From Botrytis cinerea B05.10 (Eukaryota > Ascomycota > Leotiomycetes > Helotiales > Sclerotiniaceae), in contig NC_037315.1 of the NCBI RefSeq assembly GCF_000143535.2, positions 558,001 through 622,000 on the forward strand: 64,000 nucleotides of DNA, given 5' to 3'. The translations under genes and the position numbers were made by a program. Shown here one piece after another: positions 23,728-36,908 of this stretch (the stretch's first letter is position 1; each line of letters opens with the position of its first letter). The notes under the pieces were generated by a model. The model worked only from the letters and a program-made list of their open reading frames with translations. It was not told the DNA's origin and ran no database searches.

Positions 23728-25696
23728 GCTGTTCTAGTGAGGGTCTGAAGTGTTGCAACGTTTGAGACGCTAGATTGTGTGTTTGAAGTTTTTTATATCT
23801 CAAAATTCGTATGGTCAACAATCCGCCGAGGTCCAGATATTTGAATGCCGATGTTAGAGGGTCTGTGAAAGTATTTCTTTGAGTTTCTCGCCACTCCATC
23901 TTTTTGTTGCGAGGTTGTCGTGAGCCTCTTATACCTGCTCAACCGTTTGTAAGGAAGAATCTAGCCCGCCCAAGTCAGACGCCATCTTCCCCAATGCATG
24001 AAGATTTTGCATACCAAACACTGGGGAAATTGCGAAATCACCTCCCATGACTCTCTTCCCATCGTCAGAGCTCAAAGCACAGCTCAAGCAGCTATCCAAT
24101 ACTTTTCACCGCCAACACGCACTCGTTTCATTGTTACGTAACTGTATAGCAACAAAGAGGAAAAACGTATTAAGACGACATCATGAGGCAATAAGACATT
24201 AATAATTGGTTCGTTTTTCCTTGGAAGCCAAAGAAATCACGAGTTGAAGCGATTGGTGATTTCCCCAGAAAAGGTTAAAAAGAGAAAGCACGATTTATAA
24301 AAAGGCGGGGTTAGCGTCTTGGCATCCCGCACGTAGAATGAGGAATGTTTCCAATCCACGTGATTTGGTTCTACCGCTAAGACTTCCGAGGACCCCTTGA
24401 GTCCTTCTCGCCCTTTGACTCGCTGGCCATTATCAATTGATACCAAAAATACACTTTTTTCTTACTCAATCCCGTACTATTTGGGATGAGACTAAAAGGA
24501 CCTGGATGGCTTGGATAACATCACACCCCCAGACGGAACGTTTCCTTTCCTTGTTGTTGATCATCTTCCTTGCCCCTTTTTTCTTTTCAGAATTTTCAAA
24601 TCCCGCATTGAGTCATTTTTATATGCATTTCGTCACCCCGTACATATCGATCTCATAGCGAGAGCTACCATGAGTTGTTTACTCTACAGGGCTCATAGAC
24701 AGTGTCTTCAACAAGCCACCTCTCTTTTCCCCTGCTGGTGAAGTAGTGCTCTCGCTCTCACATTCCGATGAGATGAGACTGCATCTGCCCTCATATTCAA
24801 AAGCTGGGGCCGAGTTGGCGTGTATCATGTAGGTACGTACCTTGCATCAACAATGAAACCGTGCTTTCCTCACCGACCCTGCAACCTTGTTCTCCGTTTA
24901 CCACCGGCTCAAATGAGAAATGACTAATGTATCCACTAAGGAAGCCATAGATCTTGCACCTGATCCAACTACCTTACTAGTACCAACAACGTGGACAACT
25001 TAGATGGTTGCAGGCTCATTTTGATCTCACAATTCTACACTTTTCTTGCTCATACATACTTTTTTACTGTCAATTGCTGAAAACGCACCCCTTCAGACGT
25101 TTAAAGTCGACATATGTTGTCTCAACAACTTGAAGCAGCTCATGCATGAGTAGTCTACATGTCAGTTTCATCCATGCCATGGGGTAGCAACGAGCATTAG
25201 ATTTCCTCACAAATTTATCGAGTAAAGTTGCTTTAATAAATAACATTGACTATATTCACGAGGTTTACTATTGTCAGCTTCTGTGCTTTACAAGGTCTCA
25301 CGTCTCCTTCATACTTACTCTCTGAAATCCATGATCATCAAAACTAATTTGTTCCGCCAATGAACAAGAACAACCAAAAATTGCAATGCCATCAGAATAC
25401 TAATGCAACATATTACGATACATACATATAATTTAACTTTCGCTTTCTTTTCATGCTCCAGTATTTGATGTGGAGTAGTCGGACTCCGAAAGAAATGCAG
25501 CCACTGTTTAACTTAACACGACCGGCAATGTACGGAAAACTCAGAAAACTCAGAAAATCATCACCTTGGAAAGCGGTTCCATAATTTCATCCAGGGCTTG
25601 CAATGACCCAGCATACAGAGATGCGAACACGTCATTTTCATGATTCAGGTCTCTCAAAATCTCAGATTGCCTTTCTTGCAATCGACTGTCTTCCAG
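23728..25696. other. Intergenic 2 kb
   Basis: Nothing recognised. Short frames look random and composition is slightly AT-rich. Confidence 0.4.
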
Positions 25697-26611
25697 TCAA
25701 CCCATCGGAATCCTTTGCAGGTGTCTATTGGTCTGAAGCCTATCCTCGAGAACCCCCTTCATTTCAGCAGTAACTTGATTGCACAAGAGACTTCCCATAT
25801 GATGGAGTATTTGACGAATTTCGTCTAAGGAGTCAGCACGCGTTTTATCTTTGATCATCTTAGTTGTTCCTATAGCATCAGATACCATCTGGTCGACATA
25901 CAAGAGAGGTGGCTTCTTTCGGTGAACCAAGGTGTGACGGATTTCTTTACACTTGCCCAGTAATTTATGATATCGAGGAATATCATTGGAGTTTTCGAAA
26001 GCTTCAACAGGGATCACAGGTACCGCTAACCATTTCTCCCAGAAGTTGAGCTCTACTTCTCGCCCCGATTTCATATTCTTATCCTCAAAGGATTCTCGTA
26101 CCCAGCGCTTTATAAATTCGAATATTGCGGCCTCAAGCGTCCCGCAAACTTTGTACAATATGGGCTGTTGGAGGTCAAAAGGCAATTGCCGAGGATTTTT
26201 TAAGTAGACTTCATCATTTGAGCCAAACTCCAACGAAGAACCACCACGCGCCAAAGCTTGAGTGATTTCTTGGATCTAAGGCGATTGTTCGAGAAAGAGA
26301 CACATGGAAGATTGTTGTGACTGGATTTCTGGTGGCGTGTGGTCTTCTCTTTCTTCAAGATTGCTTCGCGATGTTTATGCTTGGGCTTGCGCTCGTTGTT
26401 CTTGTCGTTTCTTTCTGACAGTTAGAGTTGAGAAAGAATCCGAGGGGCTCCTAATAGACGGCTCCGAAGATGAAAGCGGCATATCCTGGAGTATAGGTGT
26501 TGATACTTTTCTCATACTTGGTAGTCTTGAAGATGTTCCGTGGAAAGTAAGCCGACGAAATCTGAGAAGTTTGTTAACGACTACTTTATAAGCTTCAATT
26601 ACCTTTGTCAT
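25697..26611 (-). pseudogene. Unknown family, copy A, interrupted by two in-frame stops
   Basis: The C-terminal 185 codons (26254..25697) and an N-terminal basic, Ser-rich segment (26611..26375) lie in the same frame but are separated by TAA near 26372 and TAG near 26275. The C-terminal part has VELNFWEKW, AFENSNDIPRYHKLL and EIRHTLVHRKKPPLLYV, closely matched by copy B. A single intron of about 135 nt spanning both stops (donor in CTAACTGTCAGA, acceptor CGCCTTAG) would restore one frame, so it could be a real gene; the donor is poor. Function unknown; the protein would be soluble and alpha-helical. Confidence 0.5.
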
Positions 26612-27119
26612 ATCAACGGTAAGAATTGTTACTATTCTGAATCTCCAAATAAATGAATACCCAAAGCTGCAACAGTAACCACATTCCCCTCAAAGAAAGT
26701 GAAAGGGGGGATTTATCAAATCCAGACCACCTGTCAAAATAGAATAAATCAATCCATTACGCTAATCAACAGAAGGTCTCACAAAATTGAGGCCCACATT
26801 GAGGTTTTGCTTTCTCGAAACACCAACAGGTACCAATCAGCTTTGTCTTTTATCTGAACTCTACCATACAAAACGCAATAGAACATGGAAAAGACGAAGA
26901 CTTCAGGCTTCAGGCCTAGAGATCCTCGTAATATCACTCGACCTAGCACAAAGGCCTTGGACTATGAAATTAGTCGTCAGTAAATGTATCAGTCAGAGGC
27001 TGCATCATCTCCTCCAAAGCTTGTAACGCATTGTCATACAACGCTTCAAAGCCCTCCGTATCATGAGTTAAATCTCTCTTGATTTCTATTTCCTATTTCT
27101 TGAGTCTATTGGTCTCTAA

Positions 27120-27981
27120 TCAGTCGATAGACATCTCCTGTACCTGTCTCCCAGCCTGAAGTCGGTCCTCAAGAATTGTCTTTGTCTCATTCGATATCTG
27201 ATCCCTCAAAAGACTAGCCATATAGTGGACCATTTGATACATCTGATCCAGTTTGTGTGTACGGATCTGATCCCAGATTATAGTGGTCAGCTCTATGCTA
27301 TCTGCAAGCATGTGCTCGAGGTAGAGAACTGGTGGCTCCTTTCTGTGAACGAAAGTGTGTCGTACCTCTTTCAATCTATCCAACATTTCATGAAATCGCG
27401 GAATACTGTCCTGGTTCTCGAATGCGATCGAATTAATAACAGGTGCTGCGAGGAATCGCTCCCAGAAATTCAGTTCTACCTCTTCCCCGAAAAAAATTGT
27501 TCATCGCCAGAGCATCAGGTGTTCACTTATTTGTGAAATCGAATATGGCATTCTCAAGTGTTCTGAACATTCGGAAAGATATACTCCACTGAACTTCGAA
27601 AGGGAGCTTTCTACGTTCTTTAACACCGCCATCCTCGTATGGACCAAATTCCATCAAGGAAGGGCTTTTTGCTTGAGTTCGTACTCGATTATCATGCATC
27701 TCGATAGCCGCTCCTGAGAAATCTGTCGGACTTGAAACTGCAACTGTTATGAAAGGTGTTCTTTCTTCTTGAAAATATAATTGTCGTTGTTTTGATCGTT
27801 CAATACTTGACCAATGGCTTATAGAGCTCTTTCGATACGAGTCTGAAGACATGTTCAGTTGTACCATTGGTGATTCTTTCTCAATACGTGGTGGTGTTGG
27901 AGATCTTTTGTGTTTGGAAAGGGGAAAGATGTCGCAGAGACTTTTGTGAGATGATTCGTGCGTTTTTATAAGATTTAGCAT
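27120..27981 (-). pseudogene. Unknown family, copy B, broken by stop and frameshift
   Basis: The N-terminal frame (27981..27523) ends at a TGA just after AIFDFTNK, where copy A reads on as AIFEFIKR. The downstream homologous part (EVELNFWERF, RHTFVHRKEPPVLYLEHM, to the stop at 27120) is in another frame. Against copy A the junction near 27480-27535 shows small deletions next to a T7 run. I found no GT-AG pair that joins the two parts properly. Copies A and B are head-to-tail on the same strand, hence a tandem duplication. Confidence 0.55.
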
Positions 27982-28825
27982 GCTGATGATAGGAGATGAT
28001 GATATTTCTTAAGCTGGATGGATTTAAGCGGAGGTTAATATATGGTGCGATGACCGTACGAACTTTCGTCGCTCATCGGTGTTGCGGTATCTACGAGCTG
28101 TAGCTTGTGCACTGTACTCCTGAGTTCTGCAAAGCAAAGTCCGTTTCTCATAATGATCTTTGGGATTTGAGGAAATGATTGGGATGTGATATCTAAATTC
28201 ATCATATGGAGTGGTATAGTATCGCTTTTCAATATGCCATTCACATAAAGAGACATCCCAAGGCTTTCCACCGATCAAAAATAAAGAATCATTTCGCTCG
28301 ATTTCAGTTTTTGGAGTCAAACAATTTCCCGCATAATAATAAAATGTCCTCATAGTCCATCTAGCCCTCTTCCGTACGTAGTTCTGAGTTTCATTACTCG
28401 AATGCTGTAGAAGAAGGGAGTGTAGCAGAGGGAGTGGCTACACATAATTCTGGAAGTCGAAGCGCACAACAATGAATGATCCCCAGATCATGGCCATTGA
28501 AATCTTCACAGATTCATTAGTAAAAGCGATTGAAAGCCGATCTAGTATGACTACAAAGGATGAGATTCCGAGCGTTAGCATTTCTTTATAGGGGAGGTAG
28601 CAGATAAACTACTTGTTTCTCTACACAGAAAGGATGGAAAGCGGAGACAGACAAGTACAATCTAAACATCAAAAGTCTCATCTCGCATCAACGAATAAGT
28701 ACAGGAGACGAGGTTCACAAAGGTTTTGTTTTCGTATATTCTAACTGCAATATTGGAAGAAGCCAGATAGGCGGTTTAGTTTCTACATCCCCTTGTACAC
28801 ACCATCAAAAACCACAATGCACCCA
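27982..28825. other. Intergenic with an unconfirmed 109-codon frame
   Basis: A minus-strand frame at 28024-28353 encodes an aromatic-rich peptide with no recognisable features; it could be a leftover of the neighbouring family. Otherwise nothing is seen. Confidence 0.3.
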
Positions 28826-30661
28826 CTATGCACCAAAATCCACCATTACCGCCCCCGAATCTTCAACTGGTACGGTGAACTTCCCGTCCGCAACCTTAAC
28901 CGTATGTCCAACCGTCACATTGTGCAATCGTACAGGTTTTCCATTATCAAGTTCATAATTGTAAGAGTATCCATCGTACGTAATACCGGTTATTGCATCA
29001 CTACCATTTGCATGAAGGGCTCTCAATGTTGCGAACTTCGGCAGCGCAGCTGGTGCATGGTGGCCCGAGGATCCGGTTGTAGAATTGGTCGGGATTGTGA
29101 TTGTGTAATTTCTGATTGGGCGCGGGACTGGGTTCACAACTGTAGAGGTTCCGTTTACGGTATAGTTGTATTGATGCATGTTGATGATTATGACGCGCTT
29201 GAGAGCACCATTGACATATGCAGCGTAAGCCGATTCCAATTCGTTGGAGAGTGGGATTTCGGCTATGGTTGTGGTGGCTGCGGTAAGATTGGAGAGGAAG
29301 GCAGCCGCGGCGATGTTACCGTAGTATGGTGGCTTGGTGCCCTTTGGGACAACATCCGTGTCTTGGGGTTGCCAAGCCCCATAGCGGAATGAGAGTCCGG
29401 TGTGAAAACTGGACGAAGGGTCAATATGATATTCAGGAATATTGATTGCTAAGAAGTACATACTGAATGCGACGAATGCTCGTACTTGCACCGTATAGAG
29501 CGAAGTCCAAATTCCACTAAATAAAAGTTAATATGATGAGATGGAGATCTACTACAGACAGGACGTACTAGAGCAGCACCGTATGCATTTGACAACCCTG
29601 GCGCACCTTCGTTGTAAAGAGAATTCGTCTCTCCCAGGATGAAGGGTACGTCAGATGAAGAAAGGATATTAGATACGTTCAGCTGTCGGCCCACAGATAC
29701 TACAGTTGACGTGTGATTCATAAGGGTTCCTTGGAGTGTTACGCCTGGTTGCGTCGCACCACCAATATAACTTTGATAGTTCTGTTAGTACTCAATAATA
29801 ATAAAAAATCGTGAATGGTACCATACTTGTGTGATGATATCAATTCGATGTCTTTATCCACGTCTAATCCATCGTTCCATGTGGTGACAGGATCGAGATG
29901 ATTTTCAACGCCAGCAAAAGAGGGTGCTAAGAATCCATAGGAGGCCAAGTCAGGACAAGCTGCTGCGACGCCTTCCTTGATCTGTCGACTTCCATTCAAC
30001 CATTGGCTCACGTACGTTGATTCATTCCAAGTAGGAGGTCGAACTGGTCCTTGGGCAGAGGTGGAGAATAAATCTGGTTCATTTCCATACTCCCACATGA
30101 GAAGCTTTCCGCCCTCTAAAGCTTTGCATGCCAAGGGGATCGTGTCTAGCAGAGTTTGCCATCCAGCAGAATTGTTTGCGCCTAGTCCCAAGTTGAATCC
30201 ATGACTAAATTTGACGTCGGACCAAGTATTGTAAGACTCAAAAAAGGATGGACCAAAATAAACGGTTGTTGGATAGTCTGTCGCCTTTGCTGGATCGATT
30301 GTGCCATTCACAGCATACGGAAGACTTGCATTGTAAAGAGCATAATCCTGAGTGTTCCCCCCAACTCGAATGTGCGGTTTAGTCCCTTGAAAATTCCCAA
30401 GATTGTTAAGCAAATTCTCTGAAAAAGTATTGGGACTCGAGTTGTTTCCTGAACATGTAAGCATATGAGCCAAGCGATGTGTCCCTGAACCCTCAACATA
30501 CCCGCGTAATCCGGGAAGAAGCAAAACTCAATAGAGTAGCTTATGAAGGCCGGAAGTGGGGTACCGGCGTTTTTTGGGGCGGTCCTTGCAACAGTGAAGC
30601 TACTTTGTGCATGAATTGCTTGCACAAGGCTTAGAAGGACGACTCCCGTGATGCGGGCCAT
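28826..30661 (-). CDS. Secreted GH79 beta-glucuronidase-like glycoside hydrolase (copy 2)
   Basis: Five exons (30661..30502, 30448..29827, 29770..29569, 29516..29464, 29408..28826) splice in frame to 539 aa. A signal peptide (MARITGVVLLSLVQAIHA) is followed by HIRVGGNTQDYALY, acid/base WEYGNEPDLF, and nucleophile FILGETNSLYNEG. Then come GAALWNLDFAL and RYGAWQP, and a C-terminal beta domain ending VEDSGAVMVDFGA. Multiple NxS/T sites fit secretion. The order of motifs is the same as in the copy at 10.9 kb, but the intron positions and most residues differ, so these are old paralogues. It is divergently oriented from the dehydrogenase gene, 1.2 kb away. Confidence 0.92.
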
Positions 30662-31839
30662 TGTGTAAGTACTAGGTGTCTAGGGAATTTCTATCTCCAA
30701 AACATCAACTGGGAAAAGAGAACAACTAATAGTACACGCGATGAAGAAAGCAAAGGCAAGAGGGAGCGTCAACGAAGTTTAAGTAATCATTCCACCGTCT
30801 GTCTCTTGCAGATCTCTGGCTCTTTCCCAGTATCTCATTGCTACGCATAGCAAGTGCATATCCTACGTCGTACTCGCAGTATATCATACCGGAAACCGAA
30901 GTAAGTTTGATGAACGGAGCTGGATAAATTACTGCTTGCATGCCGATTGAATTGAGTTTGACGTTGACGTTGTCCTTGATCGCCAACGCGGGGAGGTCGG
31001 GGAACGAGTACACGCAAACAAGGTCTAAGGTCTAGGGGTGCTGGCTGACGTGCTATACTAATACACAGCATGATGCATACTACGCACATACATAGTAGAG
31101 GTACCGAGGTCGTATCAGCAGCGGGGAGTCCATGCTATTCATGATTATGATTACTCACTCCCTTTCTCCCTCCCTTTCCACCAATACCAACAAGAAGGGG
31201 GGGAATCGTAGACGACCCACGATGAGCAGCTGGATGGATGAACAGATACATTTAGCCCTAGCCCTCCTCTAGATCTTGCAGGAAGCACACTCATGCCTCT
31301 TCAAATGATATCTGGTAATATCTTTATGCGTATCATCAAGGTTTATCATTCAGAACATGACTATCACGTCAAGTTGTATGTATGGAACGATACACTCCGC
31401 CATTATGTAACAATGTATTCTAACACATTCCCACCTCTCTCGTTCTCTCGCCTGTTTTGTTCTGATGACTGTGTATACCTTTCCCAATTACAAATGTTGA
31501 ATGTGCTATCACCTGGATTAGGTCTAGTGACAGCCCCGCGGCGAAAGCTTATCACAGTTTCACTCCCCTCACGATCAATCCGATAAACGAACGCCCCGTC
31601 GTCGTGAGCTCCATGATCCCATTGAGCCCTCCGTAACTCCAGTTGCTCAACTTGTTTCGATTCCGGTGCATTTTCAATCGGGTCTCAGAGAGATCTTCTG
31701 TTCGTTCCCCCAAACCAACACTCGTCTCTGCTACGCCTCAATTGTCAGCAGCAGCCAACTGTTATTCCATGGTGACGTTAGTGCTGGATTCTGGAATTGT
31801 TAGAATAAAAGCCCCCAGCTTGGCACCCCCTCTCTCAAC
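30662..31839. other. Divergent intergenic region between GH79 and SSADH
   Basis: Holds both promoters. No additional gene is supported; CT-rich tracts occur near 31150-31180 and 31430-31450. Confidence 0.4.
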
Positions 31840-33611
31840 ATGAACAACATAATAAGATCAACCGCAAGAATACTACCACGCTCACGATTTCAACCGTCGA
31901 CTTTACCAATCATCAACCTACGAAAAGCTTCCACGATGTCCCACACAGTCCCAAAACTTAACGATCCAACACTCTTCAAAACCGGAGTTGCGTACGTGAA
32001 TGGAGAATGGGTCAAGGCAGCTTCCGGAAAGACATTCGACGTTCATGGTATGTTTGGCAGATCTATTAAGAGTCGATGCCGAGGAAGAAATGCTAATCTC
32101 TCCATTCTGCAGATCCGTCAACTGGAAAATTGATCGGAAATGCCCCAGAGTTCGATGTAGCTGATACGAAAAAGGCAATCGATGCTGCCGCCGCAGCATT
32201 CCCCTCATTTAAAACTACAACCGGAAGAGAACGAGCCAAGCTATTACGAAAGTGGTACGATTTGATGGTATGCTAGAAGAATCACAGTATGGAAAATGAA
32301 ATGCAGGATAATTGTTGATTAATGCCATACAGATTGAAAACAGTGAGGATCTTGCTAGGCTCATAACATGGGAGAATGGAAAGCCATTGGCAGATGCGAG
32401 AGGAGAGACAACATACGCAGCCAACTTCTTAGAATGGTTCAGTGAAGAGGCTCCCAGAAACTATGGAGACGTTATTCCATCGTCCACTCCTGGAAATAGA
32501 GTCATTACCTTGAAGGAGCCAGTTGGTGTCGTTGGACTCATCACCCCGTAGGTTTATCCTGCACCACAATGATTGCACTACGCTAATTTTGTCTAGATGG
32601 AATTTTCCAGCTGCTATGATAACGAGAAAGATCGCCCCTGCATTGGCAGCTGGTTGCACAGTTGTTGCAAAGTCGCCTGGAGAAACACCTTTCACCTCTC
32701 TCGCTCTCGCCGAACTTGCGCACCGGGCTGGAATTCCCAAGGGCGTAGTAAACTTTGTCAGCTCTCTGGATAATACACCCGCTGTTGGAGAGCTTCTCAC
32801 TACATCCCCAATCATCAAGAAAGTCTCTTTCACCGGATCTACTGGTGTAGGCAAGATTTTGATGAAACAATCATCTTCGACATTGAAGAAGTTATCTTTC
32901 GAGCTTGGTGGAAATGCACCATTCATTGTATTTGATGATGCAGACCTCGATCTTGCAGTAACTGGTGCTATTGCATGCAAATTCCGTTCCTCTGGACAAA
33001 CTTGCGTTTGTGCTAACAGAATCTTTGTGCAATCTGGAATCTATGACGCCTTCGCCGAGAAGTTTGCCGCGAAAGTCAAGGACTTTAAGGTTGGAGGTGG
33101 TTTCTCTGATGGTATTACGCATGGACCGGTTATTCACGGCCGCGCGGTTGACAAGGTAGAAGCTCATGTCCGAGATGCAGAAAAGAAAGGAGGAAAGGTT
33201 ATTCAAGGTGGACAGAAGATCCCTGAGCTTGGAGCAAACTTTTTCCAGCCTACTGTTATCACTGGTGTTACTACAGATATGGACATCGCAAACGAGGAAA
33301 CCTTCGGCCCTGTTGCAGGTCTTCTTAAATTCGATACTGAAGAGGAAGTCGTTCGAATCGCAAATTCTGCCGATGTCGGCTTGGCAGGATACTTCTTCAC
33401 TAAAGACGTTGAGAGAGCTACCAGGATCTCAGAAGAGTTAGAGCTTGGAATGGTTGGTGTAAACACTGGATTGATCAGTGATGTAGCATCTCCATTTGGT
33501 GGTGTAAAGGAGTCAGGGTTTGGACGCGAAGGAAGCAAGTATGGAATCGCAGAATACCAAACCATTAAGGTGGTTACATATGGAGGCATGGGCAAGCCTT
33601 TACAAAATTAG
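31840..33611 (+). CDS. Succinate-semialdehyde dehydrogenase (ALDH superfamily)
   Basis: Four exons (31840-32047, 32113-32267, 32333-32547, 32597-33611) give 530 aa. The sequence has TPWNFPAAMITRK, the Glu of FELGGNAPFIVF and the catalytic Cys of SGQTCVCANR, with EETFGPVAGLL and PFGGVKESGFGREG; the vicinal Cys-x-Cys and GGVKESG endings are typical of SSADH. It oxidises succinate semialdehyde to succinate with NAD(P)+, the last step of the GABA shunt. The first 32 residues are rich in Arg/Ser and lack acids, so they look like a mitochondrial presequence; an internal Met (STMSHTVPK) could give a cytosolic form. Confidence 0.93.
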
Positions 33612-34267
33612 ACGATCAAGGCAGTTTGGAATAGGGAAGCAAAAATGATACCACATGATTTAATGTTGCCGTATAACTGAGACCACGCCGGGTCCTCGAT
33701 CTTTGTTAATCGTGAGCCATTGTAATATGCTCTAAGTATTTGATGTTACTAACAGAATCACAACGGATAATCACCTTCTCTTAGCATCACTCAATGTATG
33801 ACTAGTCAACTGAGTCGACTTTTCAAGCGCAAGTGAATGTACATCGCGCGTATCATCGCAAACACACCAAACAGAAACTATCATCTCGAAGAAAACATCA
33901 CAACATAAAAATTCTCAAAGCTTGAGATCTAGTCCCCGTCTTCAAAATGACCGCATTTGGCGGGCTCACTTATGATATTACTGACCCTTTGACTCACAGG
34001 CTGCAGCGTATTTTGTGCTAGAAATTTACGAGCCTCTTTTCACCATGGCACTCAAGCCAGATTTCCTAGATGAGGATGCTGTCATGTTAGACAAGTAAAA
34101 GACTCTTACCCGAGACACAAAAGACCAGGATTATTATTTCCAAAGTCTCGAGTTGATTCCTGGATTTCCCTCCCAGGAGTTTGACGGCACTTCTGCATTT
34201 CAAAACAACGCGGACATCCTTGACATATTGCATCACAATGTGAGCAAGAGGTACGTCGAGCAACGCA

Positions 34268-34836
34268 TTGAGGCTGAATTTCGATTCACTGACTCTAGGT
34301 AGGTTCCTCGATTTTATCAAGCGTACATCACCGGAGATTCGTACAAATATTCTTGCTCAAATACCAACCAGGAGAGTGGCAGAACACAACGATCTAAACT
34401 CAGATGGGCATTTCAAGAAAAGTCCCCATCGTATGCAAGATTACTCTACTCTCTATGGTAATCTACAGTTTTCACCTATCAAGTACTCCATTCAGGTCAC
34501 CAGCAAAGGCAGTTTCAACGAGGGCAAACGTCTTAAAACTCGAGATGCGCAGGTAAAGATTCCGCCTAATAGCGATGGTTTCGAGAGAGCTTTCGCAGTG
34601 CTCACGGATATGACTTATAGCGAAGACAAGAAAAAAAACAATGGGCATCGTTTATGTCGAGAACGACTATCCAACTAGCTTTGCCCGGTCTTATGTCGTC
34701 AAGAGGAGCGAATCTTCATGCTGTGTATTGGGAAAGATTGAGACAGTTGTTAATGACGCAATGCTTGTGCTATGAAACTACAGATGATGTGCCGGATCAT
34801 TTGGGCATTCGGGAAATGTTTGCTATGGAGGAATAG
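34268..34836 (+). pseudogene. Relic of an orphan gene related to the gene at 35.5-36.9 kb
   Basis: Two overlapping frames (34268-34678, 34654-34836) show similarity to the convergent gene next door: RLNFDSLTLGRFLDFIKRTSPEI against RVRFQLTVRSFLYRLRDIFPEL near the start, and RQLLM...TDDVPDHLGIREMF against RRLLM...TDDLAENLGLQELF at the end. The middle is much shorter and needs a frameshift. An upstream open stretch from 33946 is broken by a TAA near 34095. Most likely a degraded paralogue; a spliced short gene is possible. Confidence 0.45.
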
Positions 34837-35467
34837 TAGCTAGCGTATGGAATGTTGGGATTCAGTCAAGGGCGTTTCTGTGTTTGGATAGTAGAAGTTA
34901 AGATATTGGGATATATCCCTCATTGGACAATCACTTTTCTATCGACATAGCTGATTCATCAATTGCAATCAACCGCACTACACAAGGTGTTGGTCTATAT
35001 GAAATGCATATAACCGGTGATATGGGTAACAAAATTAGAGATTTCGTACCCTCGCAGGAACCAGTGTGCAGAGAAAGCAGATACTCTAGACTCTCTTCTG
35101 GGAAAGAACACGTTCAAGTGGATTTTTGATAGCCAGATCTGGTCCCCAGATTGAAAAAAAGAAAGAAACAAAGAAGGATGTGTACCTCAGATGGCACACA
35201 GCGCGTGAATTGTTGATGCAATGTTCAATTTTTTATTTATTTACTAATTGCAAATCTCCTGGTTTTGTAAGCGTAAAGATGCTATAGAATCATTGAAAGC
35301 ATTGACAAGTATTCCTATGCTTTCCTTCCTAGCACCCCATGAGACCTCTTCTATCATTTGCTTGACGCATCTTTTCTCTTTTTGGAATATAAATGTATCA
35401 CTAACAATGCATTCTTAATTCATTTGCATCCACAAACCCAAATTAGAAACAATGCAAAAGCCCATAC

Positions 35468-36908
35468 TCAAGCACCAAGATCTGAAAATAATTCCTGAAG
35501 TCCCAAATTTTCTGCCAAGTCATCCGTGTTTCCCTTCAGCAAAGAATTTGGCATCAGGAGACGACGAATACAATCCTGCACTGCCAGCTGGCGATTGTGC
35601 AAAAGAAGAGGCGTATCTGACGCATCATTATCATAGTAGTAATCTTTAGGATCATAATTCTTATAGAGAGATTCATCCCAATCGTAATCGTCCTCTCCGT
35701 CATCATCACTGCTATTCTTATCCTCAGTTTCGCGATAAACATCAAAAAGAACCTCAATAGACTTCGAAAGTTTGACGTTTTGAAAGTGTTTGATGAGGCG
35801 TCTTGACCAGCTAGTTCTCATTGAATCGCAGCGAGTCTCTCCAGTGCCTTCCGTGTGGTGATTTCTATTCAGATACGTGATATTTCGAAGATTGGGAAAC
35901 CATGAGCGGTCTCCACAGCCTACTTCCCCGCAGATTTCCCCTCTGCAGCCTGTTGCGCCGCAGCTCTTTTCTGATAAACTCATCATGAATTGTCGCATGT
36001 TCATGTGCATGGCTCCATTTTTGAGATTGATTGTCTTGGTGGAAAATCGCAGAGTTAGGTGCTCTAATCTATGGTATCGTAGAAGGTTAGTGGCTGTAAA
36101 GAACTAAACTTGTTGTTAGCGAGTTCTAGCACTATCTTATAACTGAAGGGCTTCCGATCTTCTAAACTGTAGCCCGACGTTTGTAAGTTTTCATTTTCTG
36201 AGTCCCAGTGACTAACTAAAATCGTTTATGCTGATGCCACTTTGAAATTCGTGGGATCATTACCTTTGGATACACATTCCAATTACATGTGTTTATATAC
36301 AGACCAAAGTGGCTCCAAAACCATCCTAGAAACCCCTTTAGAAGACTATACTTTCTCCCAGGAGACCACCAAATGGGATAATTGTAACCGAGTTGGAAAT
36401 CCTCGTGGAGCGCCAAAGAGTACGCGAATTGAACTATTTGGCTGTAAGTGCCCTCTAATGGATTTTTGAAAACACTCCTCTCCAGAATTTGCTGTGTGTT
36501 TCTATGATCTTCCCAGCCCCTACTGTTTTGAATCTTCCAGGCCTGTGTATCTAGTCCTTCCGTAGGTGTATACCTTGCTTTTGTTTCCTTTTTGAAGATA
36601 AAAGCAGTGATTGGGATTGGATATGACGTTGTTGGTCCACCTCCCCCTTCCTCGTCGCTATACGGATAGCCATGAAGTCGTCTGGATAATAAAACCGGAT
36701 CTGGAATGAAACTGCTTCCTTTGATATAGGTTTCTGCAGCTAGATCGATCGACGGCTCTTCAATAATATGTGCATAGACCATTGAAATGAGCTCTGGAAA
36801 AATATCTCTGAGTCTGTAGAGGAAGCTTCTCACTGTCAGTTGAAATCTTACTCGATTACAAAGGGGCTCACTATGGAGATAGGTGTTTATCCTGTTCGAA
36901 TCTTCCAT
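35468..36908 (-). CDS. Uncharacterised orphan protein, 439 aa
   Basis: Three exons (36908..36287, 36215..36144, 36093..35468) splice in frame; the second intron has a clear GCTAAC branch point. The N-terminal third is hydrophobic-helical (FLYRLRDIFPELISMVYAHI), and the middle has an aromatic patch (YNYPIWWSPGRKYSLLKGF). Next comes LEHLTLRFSTKT, which may be an LRR-like strand, then a long acidic stretch (EDKNSSDDDGEDDYDWDE) and a C-terminal motif TDDLAENLGLQELF. It has no signal peptide. The start codon is uncertain because an overlapping upstream frame (37047..36871) encodes another plausible N-terminus. Confidence 0.6.

Noticed and set aside
28793..29392. 199-aa plus-strand frame
   Set aside because: Antisense to the last exon of the second GH79 gene.
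32429..33595. Minus-strand frames of 183 and 130 aa
   Set aside because: Antisense shadows of the SSADH gene.
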